Assembly: GCA_038731605.1 (NCBI GenBank)
Contig: JAVYQP010000002.1
Location: forward strand, 1-64,000
DNA: 64,000 nt
Source of the DNA: WYZ-LMO2 sp038731605
GTDB taxonomy: Archaea; Halobacteriota; Archaeoglobi; Archaeoglobales; Archaeoglobaceae
Reading direction: 5' to 3'
The notes under the pieces: generated by a model
Told to the model about the DNA's origin: nothing
What the model saw: the letters and a program-made list of their open reading frames with translations, nothing else
Database searches by the model: none
Program-made: the position numbers and the translations under genes
Part shown: piece by piece, positions 34,270-42,709 of the stretch
Position numbering within the stretch: the first letter of the stretch is position 1
Layout of the letters: every line of letters begins with the position of its first letter

Positions 34270-35139
34270 ATGAAAAAAGCTTTAGCAATACTTATGATTA
34301 CCGCACTGTTTTTGCTCATAGCAACCGCAATGGCTGTAGCAAAACCAGAAAAACCAACCCCAGCTACTGATGTCGAATTGGTGAAAAAAGTAACGGTCAA
34401 GGGATCAAAAGGGCAGGGTAAACCGACGACTTCAGCAACGGGTGTGCCGATACCGTTGGGAGAAGGAAAGAACAAGTATGCCATAGTCATTGGAATCTCG
34501 GACTATCCTGGCACTGAAAACGACCTAAACTTTGCGGACGACGACGCAATCGACATGCACAATGCCTTAGTGAGCTACGGATTTCCTGAAGAGAACATTT
34601 ACTTGCTCATAGACCTCGATGCGAATTACAGTGCGATTGTGTCGGCGGTCAATGCCATAAAACAGAGAGTTCAAGAAGGTGACGAAGTCGTCTTCTTCTT
34701 CAGCGGACATGGGGCAAAGGGTAAGGCGAACGATGGAGACAAGGAGGCGATCGACGAAGCGATTGTAAGCCACGACGGCGTAAACTTGGTTTACATCTGG
34801 GATGGAGAACTGAAAGACTTGTTCAAAGATTCCAACACCACAAGAATCGTTTTTATATTCGACAGCTGTCTCGCTGGCGGAATGACGGACTTGAAAGCAG
34901 ACGGGCGAGTAATCGCAATGGCAACGAGTGAGACTGGGGTGGCATACGAATTCAGCGACCTACAGAACGGGCAGTTCACATACTACTTTGTGGAACAAGG
35001 GATGCTAAACAAAAATGCGGACACAACGCCAAACGACGGAAACGTGACAGTCGAAGAAGCATTCGATTACGCTAAGGCTAATTGCGCATACCAGAGCCCA
35101 ACGATAAGCGATTCGTTCGCAAATGATTTGCTTCTCTAA
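34270..35139 (+). CDS. Exported caspase-like (C14) peptidase
   Basis: A 289-residue protein with a signal peptide (about residues 2-25, LAILMITALFLLIATAMAVA) and a caspase/metacaspase fold. The catalytic His is in FFFSGHGAKG and the catalytic Cys in FIFDSCLAGG. AIVIGISDYPG is the first strand. Both catalytic residues are kept, so a cysteine protease outside the membrane is likely. ATG 34270 lies about 25 bases after CTTTTAAATA and fits a leaderless start; the in-frame ATG at 34252 is too close to it. No inhibitor or partner gene is adjacent. Confidence 0.8.
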   Translation: MKKALAILMITALFLLIATAMAVAKPEKPTPATDVELVKKVTVKGSKGQGKPTTSATGVPIPLGEGKNKYAIVIGISDYPGTENDLNFADDDAIDMHNALVSYGFPEENIYLLIDLDANYSAIVSAVNAIKQRVQEGDEVVFFFSGHGAKGKANDGDKEAIDEAIVSHDGVNLVYIWDGELKDLFKDSNTTRIVFIFDSCLAGGMTDLKADGRVIAMATSETGVAYEFSDLQNGQFTYYFVEQGMLNKNADTTPNDGNVTVEEAFDYAKANCAYQSPTISDSFANDLLL

Positions 35140-35187
35140 TTTTTGCGCATTTAACTTAGCTCTGAAAGCAGTGATACAACACAAAAG

Positions 35188-35269
35188 CGCCGGGGGTGGG
35201 ATTCGAACCCACGATCCCAAAAGGGAACCAGCTCTCAAGGCTGGCGCAGTTCCACTCTGCAACCCCGGC
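35188..35269 (-). tRNA. tRNA-Ser (anticodon UGA)
   Basis: Read on the minus strand. The acceptor stem is GCCGGGG with CCCCGGC and the discriminator base is G. The D stem pairs GCAG with CTGC. The anticodon stem CCAGC/GCTGG encloses loop CTTGAGA, giving anticodon TGA for UCA codons. The long variable arm is TCCC-TTTT-GGGA. The T arm is GTGGG-TTCGAAT-CCCAC. CCA is not encoded and there is no intron. The TATA element GTTTATAAG lies about 25 bases upstream and is shared with elp3. Confidence 0.95.
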
Positions 35270-35288
35270 ATATTTGCTCTGGGGTTAA

Positions 35289-35298
35289 ACTTATAAAC
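35289..35298. promoter_or_regulatory. TATA element shared by tRNA-Ser and elp3
   Basis: Plus strand ACTTATAAAC and minus strand GTTTATAAGT both read as archaeal TATA boxes with A-rich BRE flanks. The element lies about 25 bases from the tRNA 5' end on the minus strand and about 30 bases from the elp3 ATG on the plus strand. It is the only such element in the gap. Confidence 0.6.
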
Positions 35299-35323
35299 AT
35301 TTTCAAAAAGACAAATCGAAGCA

Positions 35324-36886
35324 ATGCAGGAGTTGTTGAGGAAAATAGCGGTTGAGATAGCGCAAAAAGCGAAAAGTAGAGAGGAAGCGGTTGAAATAAA
35401 GAAAAAGTTGGCAAAAGAGCTCGGAATGGTAAGCATTCCAAGCAATGCAGAAGTTCTGAAAGAAGCGAAGAACACGGAGTATTACGAAAAACTGAGAGAA
35501 CTGCTAAGGATAAAACCCACTCGCAGTCTGAGCGGGATTGTTGTGATTGCGGTCATGAGCTCTCCCGCAAAATGCCCGCATGGCAAATGCATTCCTTGCC
35601 CGGGTGGAGTTGAGTTCAACAGCCCCCAAAGCTACACGGGCTTAGAGCCAGCTGCGATGCGTGGGAGGCAACATGGATACGATGCGTTCAAACAAGTCAC
35701 CGCAAGGCTTAAGGAATTGTCTGAAATCGGTCACAGCGTTGACAAAGCTGAGATCATCGTGATGGGTGGAACTTTTATCGCAAGAGATAGGGAATACAGG
35801 GATAGGTTCATTCTTGACATCTACAACGCTTTGAACCGCTTTGACAGTAAAATGAGGGGAGAAAACGATCTCGAAAAAGCAAAGCGGAAAAACGAGGTTG
35901 CGAAGGTTAGATGCGTTGGATTGACCTTTGAGACTCGTCCAGATCATGCAAAAGAGTCGCATATCTTGGAAATGCTCCGTTACGGAGCTACGAGGGTTGA
36001 ACTTGGAGTTCAGAGCATATACGATGACGTTCTCGTTAAAATAAAACGTGGGCACGGAGTTCAGGATACCATAGACGCAACGAGACTCCTCAAGGATTCA
36101 GCCTTCAAAGTTTGCTACCACGTCATGCCTGGATTGCCGGGCTCGAGCTTCGAAAGAGATCTGAGAATGTTCAAGGAGATCTTCGAGAACGATGACTTCA
36201 AGCCAGACTACTTGAAGATCTATCCGACGCTCGTCGTTAAGGGCACTGAGCTTTACGAAATGTGGAAAAGAGGAGAATACAAGCCATACGAAACCGAGGA
36301 AGTTGTAGAGCTCATAGCAAAAGCCAAGAAGTTTTTCCCGGAATGGGTCAGAGTTCAAAGAATTCAGCGTGATATACCTGTGAACTCAGCAATAGGGCTG
36401 AGATATGGGAACATAAGACAGCTCGTCCATGAGAGACTGAGAGAGCTCGGATACAGCTGTAGGTGCATACGTTGCAGAGAAGTCGGGCACAAAGGTGTAA
36501 AAGAGGAGGAATACAAGAAAGCGGAGCTAAAAATAGTCGAGTATTCAGCTTCCGGTGGAAGGGAGTTCTTTATATGCTACGAAATCCCAGAGCACGATGC
36601 GATCGTAGGATTTCTTAGGCTCAGATTCCCAAACAAGCCGTTCATCAAAACGCTCGAGAACTGTGCTCTGATTAGAGAACTGCACGTCTATGGCGAAGCG
36701 ACTCCGCTCGGCGAGATCAGAGCTTTTCAGCATCGAGGCTTCGGGGAGAAGTTGCTGAAAACTGCAGAAGAGGTTGCGAAGGAGAAATTTGACAAAATAG
36801 CGGTTATAAGCGCCGTAGGCGTTCGAAACTACTACAGGAGATTCGGATACAGGAAAAGCTTTGAGTTCATGGTGAAAAGACTATAG
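35324..36886 (+). CDS. elp3: Elp3, radical SAM tRNA U34 acetyltransferase
   Basis: A 520-residue archaeal Elp3. The radical SAM cluster motif appears as AKCPHGKCIPCPGG, with cysteines near residues 84, 89 and 92. The following part keeps EFNSPQSYTG and the core SAM barrel, with a zinc site at CRCIRCREVGH. A GNAT acetyltransferase domain lies near the C-terminus (HRGFGEKLLKTAEEVAKE). Elp3 attaches carboxymethyl-type groups to the wobble U34 of tRNAs using acetyl-CoA and SAM. It starts from a TATA shared with a divergent tRNA-Ser(UGA), which itself has U34. It overlaps by 6 bases a small opposite gene at its end. Confidence 0.9.
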   Translation: MQELLRKIAVEIAQKAKSREEAVEIKKKLAKELGMVSIPSNAEVLKEAKNTEYYEKLRELLRIKPTRSLSGIVVIAVMSSPAKCPHGKCIPCPGGVEFNSPQSYTGLEPAAMRGRQHGYDAFKQVTARLKELSEIGHSVDKAEIIVMGGTFIARDREYRDRFILDIYNALNRFDSKMRGENDLEKAKRKNEVAKVRCVGLTFETRPDHAKESHILEMLRYGATRVELGVQSIYDDVLVKIKRGHGVQDTIDATRLLKDSAFKVCYHVMPGLPGSSFERDLRMFKEIFENDDFKPDYLKIYPTLVVKGTELYEMWKRGEYKPYETEEVVELIAKAKKFFPEWVRVQRIQRDIPVNSAIGLRYGNIRQLVHERLRELGYSCRCIRCREVGHKGVKEEEYKKAELKIVEYSASGGREFFICYEIPEHDAIVGFLRLRFPNKPFIKTLENCALIRELHVYGEATPLGEIRAFQHRGFGEKLLKTAEEVAKEKFDKIAVISAVGVRNYYRRFGYRKSFEFMVKRL

Positions 36887-37108
36887 CTCAAGGATTTCCG
36901 CTTTGGGATTTCTTCTCTTAAACACATAGTCTTTGACCGAAACGATGATCTCGCAAAAGGGCGGACAGTTCTTTGAGATATAAACTCTACAAAAAGATCT
37001 CCTTGAGCAGTCGACAACACGATAAGATTTTGTTTTTTTGTCGAAAATAACAAGAGCCCTCGTGTTTTTCAACGATACGGAGAGCTTAACAGTATCCGCC
37101 ACCATCAT
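36881..37108 (-). CDS. Small protein of unknown function, convergent with elp3
   Basis: A 75-residue, beta-rich, basic protein with three cysteines (DCSRRSFCRVY and NCPPFCE). I do not recognise it. The stop shares bases with the elp3 stop (tail-to-tail overlap of 6). The ATG is about 25 bases from AAAAATTATATC on the same strand, in keeping with a leaderless start. A second ATG follows directly (37105). Both features and a reasonable composition argue for a real gene, but no family support exists here. Confidence 0.5.
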   Translation of the reverse strand: MMVADTVKLSVSLKNTRALVIFDKKTKSYRVVDCSRRSFCRVYISKNCPPFCEIIVSVKDYVFKRRNPKAEILEL

Positions 37109-37257
37109 AAGACCGCTTAGCTTGGGAGAAGATATAATTTTTTATACTTTTTATAATTATGTTTTTGTAATTACAGTTTTGCAATTGCCAAAAAAAGCGG
37201 AAAAAGTTATATACATCATTACTACTACAACTATTACAATAATTACGGGGGGATTTG

Positions 37258-37551
37258 ATGATCTCGGTCGAGGAGTTGTTTGGCGAGAAAGTATCGTTTG
37301 ATCAACAAAAGTTCCTCAAGGTAATATCGAGGAACGGCGTTAGCGACATTCTTCTGAGCCTCGAAAAAAGCCCCCGAAGGTTTTCCCAGCTAATGTTCGA
37401 GACGAAGCTCAACCCAGGAATCTTAGACAGACATCTAAAAGCTCTGATGGAGTTGAAAATCGTGGAAAAGAACTCAGAGACATACGAGCTGACCGACACC
37501 GGTAGAAGGTTGATCGCCATCCTTCAACAGCTTTTCCGAGTTTTCAAATAG
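37258..37551 (+). CDS. Winged-helix regulator (HxlR/ArsR-like)
   Basis: A 97-residue single-domain winged helix. The recognition region is SLEKSPRRFSQLMFETKLNPGILDRHLKAL with wing ELTDTGRRLIAIL, as in HxlR/ArsR-like regulators. No metal-binding cysteines are visible. The ATG follows GGGGGG, with TTATATAC about 45 bases upstream. The A/T-rich upstream sequence contains repeated TTACAATAATTAC-like words that could be its own operator. Targets are not known. Confidence 0.7.
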   Translation: MISVEELFGEKVSFDQQKFLKVISRNGVSDILLSLEKSPRRFSQLMFETKLNPGILDRHLKALMELKIVEKNSETYELTDTGRRLIAILQQLFRVFK

Positions 37552-37617
37552 TGTTTTAAATAATTTTTTTCAAATTTGCATGGGAATCGTTTATAAGTTG
37601 GAAGATGCACGCATCTC

Positions 37618-38802
37618 ATGTATTCGCTCAAGTGCATCGAGTGCGGAAAAGAGAACAGAGAGACAAACTACAACTGCGAGTGCGGGGGGTTGCTTGAGGT
37701 TCGCTTCGATTTCGACAAAGTAAGCGTGGATTTCAAACTCGACGGCAGAGATCTGAGGGTCTGGAAATACAGATCGCTACTCCCCGTGAGATCTGAGCCT
37801 GTGACGCTAAAAGAGGGCGGGACTCCGCTTTATAGGCTTGAGAGGCTGGAAAAAGAACTCGGAATTCGAAGAATCTACGTGAAGCACGAGGGTCTGAACC
37901 CCTCTGGGTCCTTCAAAGACCGAGGAATGACAGTCGGCATAACCAAAGCGCTTGAGTTTAGGAAAAGGGCTGTCGCATGCGCCTCCACGGGGAACACATC
38001 TGCTTCGATGGCGATGTATGCTGCGAAAGCCGGACTAAAGGCTTTCGTTCTTCTCCCAGCTGGAAAGGTTGCGCTGGGAAAAGTAGCCCAAGCTCTTATG
38101 CACGGCGCAGAAGTGATTGGGATAAAGGGTAACTTCGACGATGCGCTTAGAATCGTTCGCGAAGTTTGTGAAAAGGCGGACATATACCTTTTGAACTCCG
38201 TAAATCCCTACAGGCTCGAGGGACAGAAGACGATAGCCTTCGAAATCGTCGACGAAATCGGAGTTCCAGACGCAGTTTTGCTTCCCGTGGGGAACGCCGG
38301 GAACATATCCGCAATCTACAAGGGCTTTAAAGAGTTCAAAGAGCTCGGACTAATCGACAGGGTTCCAAGAATGATCGGGATCCAAGCAGAGGGTGCGTCA
38401 CCGATTTACAAAGCGTTCAAGGAGGGAAAAAGGGAAATAGAGCCGTTCGCAAACCCTGAGACGATTGCCACTGCGATAAGGATCGGGAATCCCGTGAATG
38501 CGAAGAAGGCTTTGAATGCGATTTACGAATCAAAAGGGCTTGCCGAAACCGTGAGCGATGAGGAGATAATCTCCGCACAAAAGATACTTGCAAAGAACGG
38601 CATAGGAGTTGAGCCAGCATCAGCTTCAAGTGTCGCTGGGCTTATAAAGCTTGCAAAAGCTGGAGAAATCGATCGAGATTCAACCGTTGTCTGCATCGCT
38701 ACCGGAAATCTCCTAAAAGACCCAGAGACCGTGATAAAGGTCTGTGGGGAGCCGAGAATCGTTGACGCTGAAGTCGAGAAGGTTATGGCACTTGTAACCT
38801 AA
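37618..38802 (+). CDS. thrC: Threonine synthase
   Basis: A 394-residue PLP enzyme converting O-phosphohomoserine to threonine. The N-terminus has a four-cysteine zinc motif (CIECGKENRETNYNCECG), as in archaeal forms. PLP-binding Lys100 is in SGSFKDRGM, and the phosphate loop is PVGNAGNIS. It starts with ATG about 24 bases after GTTTATAAG, fitting a leaderless mRNA. Its last 20 bases overlap the opposite gene dtdA tail to tail. Confidence 0.9.
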   Translation: MYSLKCIECGKENRETNYNCECGGLLEVRFDFDKVSVDFKLDGRDLRVWKYRSLLPVRSEPVTLKEGGTPLYRLERLEKELGIRRIYVKHEGLNPSGSFKDRGMTVGITKALEFRKRAVACASTGNTSASMAMYAAKAGLKAFVLLPAGKVALGKVAQALMHGAEVIGIKGNFDDALRIVREVCEKADIYLLNSVNPYRLEGQKTIAFEIVDEIGVPDAVLLPVGNAGNISAIYKGFKEFKELGLIDRVPRMIGIQAEGASPIYKAFKEGKREIEPFANPETIATAIRIGNPVNAKKALNAIYESKGLAETVSDEEIISAQKILAKNGIGVEPASASSVAGLIKLAKAGEIDRDSTVVCIATGNLLKDPETVIKVCGEPRIVDAEVEKVMALVT

Positions 38803-39613
38803 ACTTCTTTGCGTCCTTTGTTTTCAAAACTTCAACACCCGAAATCGACTTGATCAGCTCTTTTATCTTTGAAGTAACCGATTTCTCGTCGTAGATCAAG
38901 TAATCTGCGTTGCTCAAACGAATCGCTTTCAAAATCATTTCTTCGTCGAGTTCTTCGAACGTATACTTTGCGAAGTTGTGCCCAAATGTAAACTGAGTCT
39001 CCAAGATTATCTCGGTCTGCCTTGGGACGTAATGAGTCCCTCCTACGCCGACGGCGATCTTCCACTCTTTTCTATCGCTCCTTATAGCTTCAAAAATCGA
39101 TTCCGCAACAACCTCTCCAGCGGTTTTGTTGACCCACTCCTGCTCAGTCGAGCCTATCTCGTAAAAAGCAGAGGGTTTCTCGATCTCCGATGGTCCGTGA
39201 TGCGTTGCTTCGAGCGCTATTTCGAATTCAGGAACCCTCGAAACCCTCTTTTGCAGTGCAAGGAAGTAATTTTTCAGGGTTATCGGCGAGGGTTTCGCTA
39301 AGCTCCTCGGTTTTCCACCGAACTCGTTTTTTCCCGGATTCCCGGAGACGTGTGCGGTTAGTATTTTTCTGCAATCTTTACTGCTGTGCCTCGATGCGAA
39401 GATTATTTCTTCGAACTCGAGAAACTCTGAAAGCTTTTTGTCTATGAAATCCGCATAGATAAGCCTTTCGTTTATCTCGACAATCGAGAAAAGACCTCCG
39501 ATGTGGAAAGTGAAGTCTCCGTGTGTTCTTTTTTCGAATGAGTCGAAGCTGAGCAAATGGTTCATTATGTTCATCGAAGCCTTGTCGTTTCTGCTACAAA
39601 CCACGAGTTTCAT
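38783..39613 (-). CDS. dtdA: D-aminoacyl-tRNA deacylase (DtdA/GEK1 type)
   Basis: A 276-residue protein of the archaeal/plant GEK1-DtdA family that removes D-amino acids wrongly linked to tRNA. Recognisable parts are KLVVCSRNDKASMN at the start, ASRHSSKDCRKILTAHVSGN, LEATHHGPSE and VGVGGTHYVPRQTE, which form the zinc and active site. A longer reading frame exists, but ATG 39613 lies 25 bases after AAAAAATTTTATCC, which reads as a TATA element. It ends convergently with thrC. Confidence 0.85.
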   Translation of the reverse strand: MKLVVCSRNDKASMNIMNHLLSFDSFEKRTHGDFTFHIGGLFSIVEINERLIYADFIDKKLSEFLEFEEIIFASRHSSKDCRKILTAHVSGNPGKNEFGGKPRSLAKPSPITLKNYFLALQKRVSRVPEFEIALEATHHGPSEIEKPSAFYEIGSTEQEWVNKTAGEVVAESIFEAIRSDRKEWKIAVGVGGTHYVPRQTEIILETQFTFGHNFAKYTFEELDEEMILKAIRLSNADYLIYDEKSVTSKIKELIKSISGVEVLKTKDAKKFRLQVP

Positions 39614-39711
39614 GAAATCCGTAAACGTTGCGGATAAAATTTTTTGAGATTTCAAAAGAATTTCGTAATTTTATCGAAAAATTTAAATATACAAACAATT
39701 AAGTTGTTGAC

Positions 39712-40557
39712 GTGAACAACGGTATTAGTTGGATCATAGGTCTCGCTACTTTGATCCCTCAGTTAAAGAGTTGGCTAAGGAAACTTGAAATAAGGAAACA
39801 AGTGATTTTAGCGTTGGAAATTGAACTCGAGAGCCTGGAGAGAAATTTTAACGAAATGATGGAGAGTGTAAAGATTTGCTATCAAAAATTATTGAAGTTA
39901 TCTAACGAGATCGGTGAGGGTCCAGCACGTAAAATAGCTCTGACCAATCTCTATACCAGTAACATTAGGTTTCATAAAGTTATCACTAATTTTTCCAAAG
40001 ATCTCTCAAATTTCTTGGGATCCTTCGTAAAATTTTCAAGAGCATGCTATCAAATTTCAAGTAACGAGGCTTCGATGAACGAGATCAAAGAGACGAATCC
40101 GGACTTGTATAAGCTTATAAGCACGATGGCAAATATTTACAAAGGCGATTACGTAGAGATAAACAGCCAATTCATTGGCTTTCTTAGACTTCACAGAGAG
40201 AGTATCAGCAAAGGCTTAACCGAAGCGGAGAGAGAGTTTTCGTTAAATTCAACAAAGAGTGATGTTGAATCGTTTAATCGTCTAGTTCTTGAAATTCTCG
40301 AAATTTGTCAAAATATTGAGATTTTTAACAAAATAAAACCAGAGATATATTATGTGTATCGAGATGTGTTGGATGTCATAAATAATGCAAACAGAATAAA
40401 GGTTTCTCAAGATCTTGAAGAGCATCTGGTGGAAGACTTATGCTTTATACTAGACTCTACGTCAATGAGAATCATAAAAGAGTTTTGGAGTTTCTTAAAC
40501 GAAATAAACGAGATAATAAAAACTAAATCCAGTGATTTCAAACCGAAAAAGGAGTAG
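39712..40557 (+). CDS. Uncharacterised helical protein, A/T-rich
   Basis: A 281-residue protein I do not recognise. It has a hydrophobic start (residues about 3-18, ISWIIGLATLIPQL), which may be a short membrane anchor. After it comes a nearly all-helical chain with long amphipathic stretches and coiled-coil character (LALEIELESLERNFNEMMESVK). Its codons are richer in A/T than those of the genes on both sides, which points to recent gain. It starts with GTG about 24 bases after AAATTTAAATATAC. It overlaps the opposite protease gene by 20 bases at its end. Confidence 0.6.
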   Translation: MNNGISWIIGLATLIPQLKSWLRKLEIRKQVILALEIELESLERNFNEMMESVKICYQKLLKLSNEIGEGPARKIALTNLYTSNIRFHKVITNFSKDLSNFLGSFVKFSRACYQISSNEASMNEIKETNPDLYKLISTMANIYKGDYVEINSQFIGFLRLHRESISKGLTEAEREFSLNSTKSDVESFNRLVLEILEICQNIEIFNKIKPEIYYVYRDVLDVINNANRIKVSQDLEEHLVEDLCFILDSTSMRIIKEFWSFLNEINEIIKTKSSDFKPKKE

Positions 40558-41509
40558 GGGTGAAGCAAAGGATCGCTATTGCGTAACATGAAATCCCAAG
40601 TAGCAAACCCTTGGAATCGAGTCTTTCGTCGTCCATAGGCTTTGGATGTCTCTGCATGGAGAAAAAGAAGAGAATCATAGCCCAGAATATCCAAATCTGT
40701 CCAAAGAATGGCGCAAGGAGCAACAGAATTAGTGGCATGGTTCTCGAGACAACTTCGCTCTTTTCTCCGATCATCGCTCTCATCACATGCCCACCGTCGA
40801 GCTGTCCAACGGGAAGAAGGTTGAAGAAGGTCAGAAGGAATCCAACCCAGCCTGCGAACGCTATGGGATGTATAACTAAGCCGTCGAATCCTGAAATTGC
40901 AACGATTAGATCGAAGATCAACGAAGTGCCGAGCATGATCTCGTTGCCTTTGGGCTCGAACTCGAAGGGGATCTTTAAACCTACGATCGTCACGATGATC
41001 GATGCGAAGAAGCCAACAATTGGCCCACTTGCGCCGAGCTCGAGCAAAGCTTTTCTACTCGGAATTGCCCCCCTCTGCTTTATAACCGCTCCGAGGGTTC
41101 CAATTATCGTTGGAAAAGGTATGAAGTATGGCAACGAAACTCTCATCTTCCATCTCTTCGCAACGAAGAAGTGCGCCATTTCGTGACTGCCCAAAACGAA
41201 GAGGATTGCAAGCGAGAAGAGGACTCCTCCCACCAAGTTTGGCTCCCCGTATAGCATCGAGCCAAAGAAGGTCGTGCTTATGAAAGTCGCAATGAAAAGT
41301 GCAACGTTCACGATCTTCCTTTCCCTCGACCTCTTGACCTCCAAGATCAGTTCGCCGTATCTCTCCCTTAAAGCGACGTCGTAGTCGTAGGACAAGCGCA
41401 AGAGAAACTGCTCTATCTCTTCACGCTTCGCCCTTGGAATCACGTAGTATCGCATCCCGTCTTTGATCTCCTCAGCGTTGTAGACTAAAAAGTAGTCCTC
41501 AAGCCTCAT
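40538..41509 (-). CDS. Site-2 protease family M50 membrane metalloprotease
   Basis: A 323-residue intramembrane zinc protease. The zinc ligands are in GSHEMAHFF (HEXXH) and the third ligand is in NLLPVGQLDGGHVMRA (LDG). Six or so helices are present and no PDZ domain is evident; a cytoplasmic N-terminal section of about 80 residues precedes them. Such proteases cut membrane-bound substrates within helices. The ATG overlaps the stop of the DUF126 gene as ATGA, so these two are coupled. Its target in this organism is unknown. Confidence 0.85.
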   Translation of the reverse strand: MRLEDYFLVYNAEEIKDGMRYYVIPRAKREEIEQFLLRLSYDYDVALRERYGELILEVKRSRERKIVNVALFIATFISTTFFGSMLYGEPNLVGGVLFSLAILFVLGSHEMAHFFVAKRWKMRVSLPYFIPFPTIIGTLGAVIKQRGAIPSRKALLELGASGPIVGFFASIIVTIVGLKIPFEFEPKGNEIMLGTSLIFDLIVAISGFDGLVIHPIAFAGWVGFLLTFFNLLPVGQLDGGHVMRAMIGEKSEVVSRTMPLILLLLAPFFGQIWIFWAMILFFFSMQRHPKPMDDERLDSKGLLLGISCYAIAILCFTPTPFSV

Positions 41510-41895
41510 TTTATCTCCACGAATCCCTCGACTGCGTTAACGTAAACCTTGTCGCCAGATTTAACTCTCGAGAAGAACTCGTCGCTTACAAAATCAACGA
41601 GCGGGATTTCTGCGATTATTGCACCGATGGCAATTATCGGCTCGCTTTCCTTGTTTATTATCGCAGAAGGTGCTAATCCCTTTTTCTTTAGTCGGAGCAA
41701 CGTGTAACTGCCAACGGTCGAACCCCTGCCATACGGGAATATCAAGACTTTTCCCGCAACGCTTTCGCCTTTGAGCTCCCCAACGGTGAACAAACCCTTC
41801 TCGTCGATGTCGCCCAAGAGCGATACCGCTGTGTTTGAAACCAAGGCAATACCTTCCGCTACTCCCTCGCTAATGATCCTACAGCTGAACTTCAC
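41506..41895 (-). CDS. DUF126 (aconitase X swivel-domain) protein
   Basis: A 129-residue protein of the DUF126 family, the small swivel subunit of aconitase X. In archaea it acts with the large subunit as phosphomevalonate dehydratase in isoprenoid synthesis. The family motif FPYGRGSTVGSY is clear at about residues 73-84, with NKESEPIIAIGAI following. The large AcnX subunit is not next to it. The gene lies in an operon with eL43, rpoP and a site-2 protease, and its stop overlaps the protease start. The role is drawn from the family. Confidence 0.8.
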   Translation of the reverse strand: MKFSCRIISEGVAEGIALVSNTAVSLLGDIDEKGLFTVGELKGESVAGKVLIFPYGRGSTVGSYTLLRLKKKGLAPSAIINKESEPIIAIGAIIAEIPLVDFVSDEFFSRVKSGDKVYVNAVEGFVEIK

Positions 41896-41922
41896 AACAA
41901 AAATTGTCTGCGGAGCTTAAAA

Positions 41923-42063
41923 TTATATCGCAGGAACCCTTTTCTTCCTCGCAGGAGGTCTTGGCTTCCTTAAGATGCGATTACCGCACATCGTGCACTG
42001 AACCCTCGTCCTTTCGGGGTCGATGTCCACTTCTGCACCGCAGATCATGCAGATGTAGGTCAT
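41923..42063 (-). CDS. rpoP: DNA-directed RNA polymerase subunit P
   Basis: A 46-residue protein. It is the archaeal Rpo12/RPC10 subunit of RNA polymerase, with zinc ligands CMICG at residues 5-9 and CTMCGNRI at 23-30, and the basic end RKPRPPARKKRVPAI. It is part of the polymerase core assembly platform. The start overlaps the eL43 stop as ATGA, the usual eL43-rpoP arrangement in Euryarchaeota. The gene is easily missed because of its size. Confidence 0.9.
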   Translation of the reverse strand: MTYICMICGAEVDIDPERTRVQCTMCGNRILRKPRPPARKKRVPAI

Positions 42064-42308
42064 ACCTTCTTCTCAAGAATCGTTACCGAAGTCGTCGAGG
42101 GCAAGTAGCAACCACCGGCGAACTTGTATCCACAGCTCTTGCACTCCCAGATCGCAGTGCCTACCCTTTTCACCGCTTTCTTTCCGCACTTCTTGCAGAC
42201 ATATTTCTGTCTCTGCGGAATGTCTATTTCGAGCCATTTTCTTCGGACGCTTAAGCCAAATCCAGTCCTGAACTTCGCCGCTTGTTTCACTTTCTTCTTT
42301 CTTGCCAT
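42060..42308 (-). CDS. rpl37ae: Ribosomal protein eL43 (L37Ae)
   Basis: An 82-residue zinc-ribbon protein of the large ribosomal subunit. It begins MARKKKVKQAAKFRTG. The Cys motif pair CKKCG (about 46-50) and CKSCGYKFAGG (about 65) matches L37Ae. The start MARKKK fits the family better than the longer in-frame option, and GGTG lies upstream. It is the first gene of the set eL43, rpoP, DUF126, site-2 protease. Confidence 0.9.
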   Translation of the reverse strand: MARKKKVKQAAKFRTGFGLSVRRKWLEIDIPQRQKYVCKKCGKKAVKRVGTAIWECKSCGYKFAGGCYLPSTTSVTILEKKV

Positions 42309-42362
42309 AAACCGCACCAAGTAAGAGGACATTTAACACTTTCGCTTGAAAAGCTAAATCTC

Positions 42363-42680
42363 TCATCTCTTCTCAAAAACCGCCCCATCGCTGAAAACTA
42401 TTCTGTTCCCCTCCAACTTCCCCTCCACGACCATCGTTGTTCCAAGGATCTCAAACTTTATGTTCACCTTCTCCCCACTAAGCTCGTATTTCCCCACTAT
42501 CCCCTTCCCATCGGGGGATTTTATGTAAACTTCTCCATTCGGCTTGAACTCCAGGATAGTCCCATTGTGGAAACCAAGTATCTTTTCGCTACTCTTGGTG
42601 CAGACAAACGTTCCAGAGAGTTGCGAAGATACGCAGAAAGCCAAAGCCAAGACCGCAAAGATTGCGATTACAAAGCGCAT
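42363..42680 (-). CDS. Small exported protein of unknown function
   Basis: A 105-residue protein with an N-terminal signal peptide (about residues 1-18, ending ALAFCVSS). A small beta-sheet domain follows, with GTFVCTKSSEKI, NGTILEFKPNGEVYIKSPDG and GKYELSGEKVNIKFEI. The repeated strand-turn pattern looks like a lipocalin-like or similar barrel, but I do not recognise the family. ATG 42680 is about 23 bases from AATTTTTAAAAAC. It lies between the eL43 and porB genes on the same strand. Confidence 0.6.
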   Translation of the reverse strand: MRFVIAIFAVLALAFCVSSQLSGTFVCTKSSEKILGFHNGTILEFKPNGEVYIKSPDGKGIVGKYELSGEKVNIKFEILGTTMVVEGKLEGNRIVFSDGAVFEKR

Positions 42681-42709
42681 ACGCAAAGTTTTCGGTGAGT
42701 TTTTAAAAA

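Noticed and set aside
35005..35475. Minus-strand frame through the tRNA-Ser region
   Set aside because: It crosses a confident tRNA and the ends of two genes; the peptide has no family likeness.
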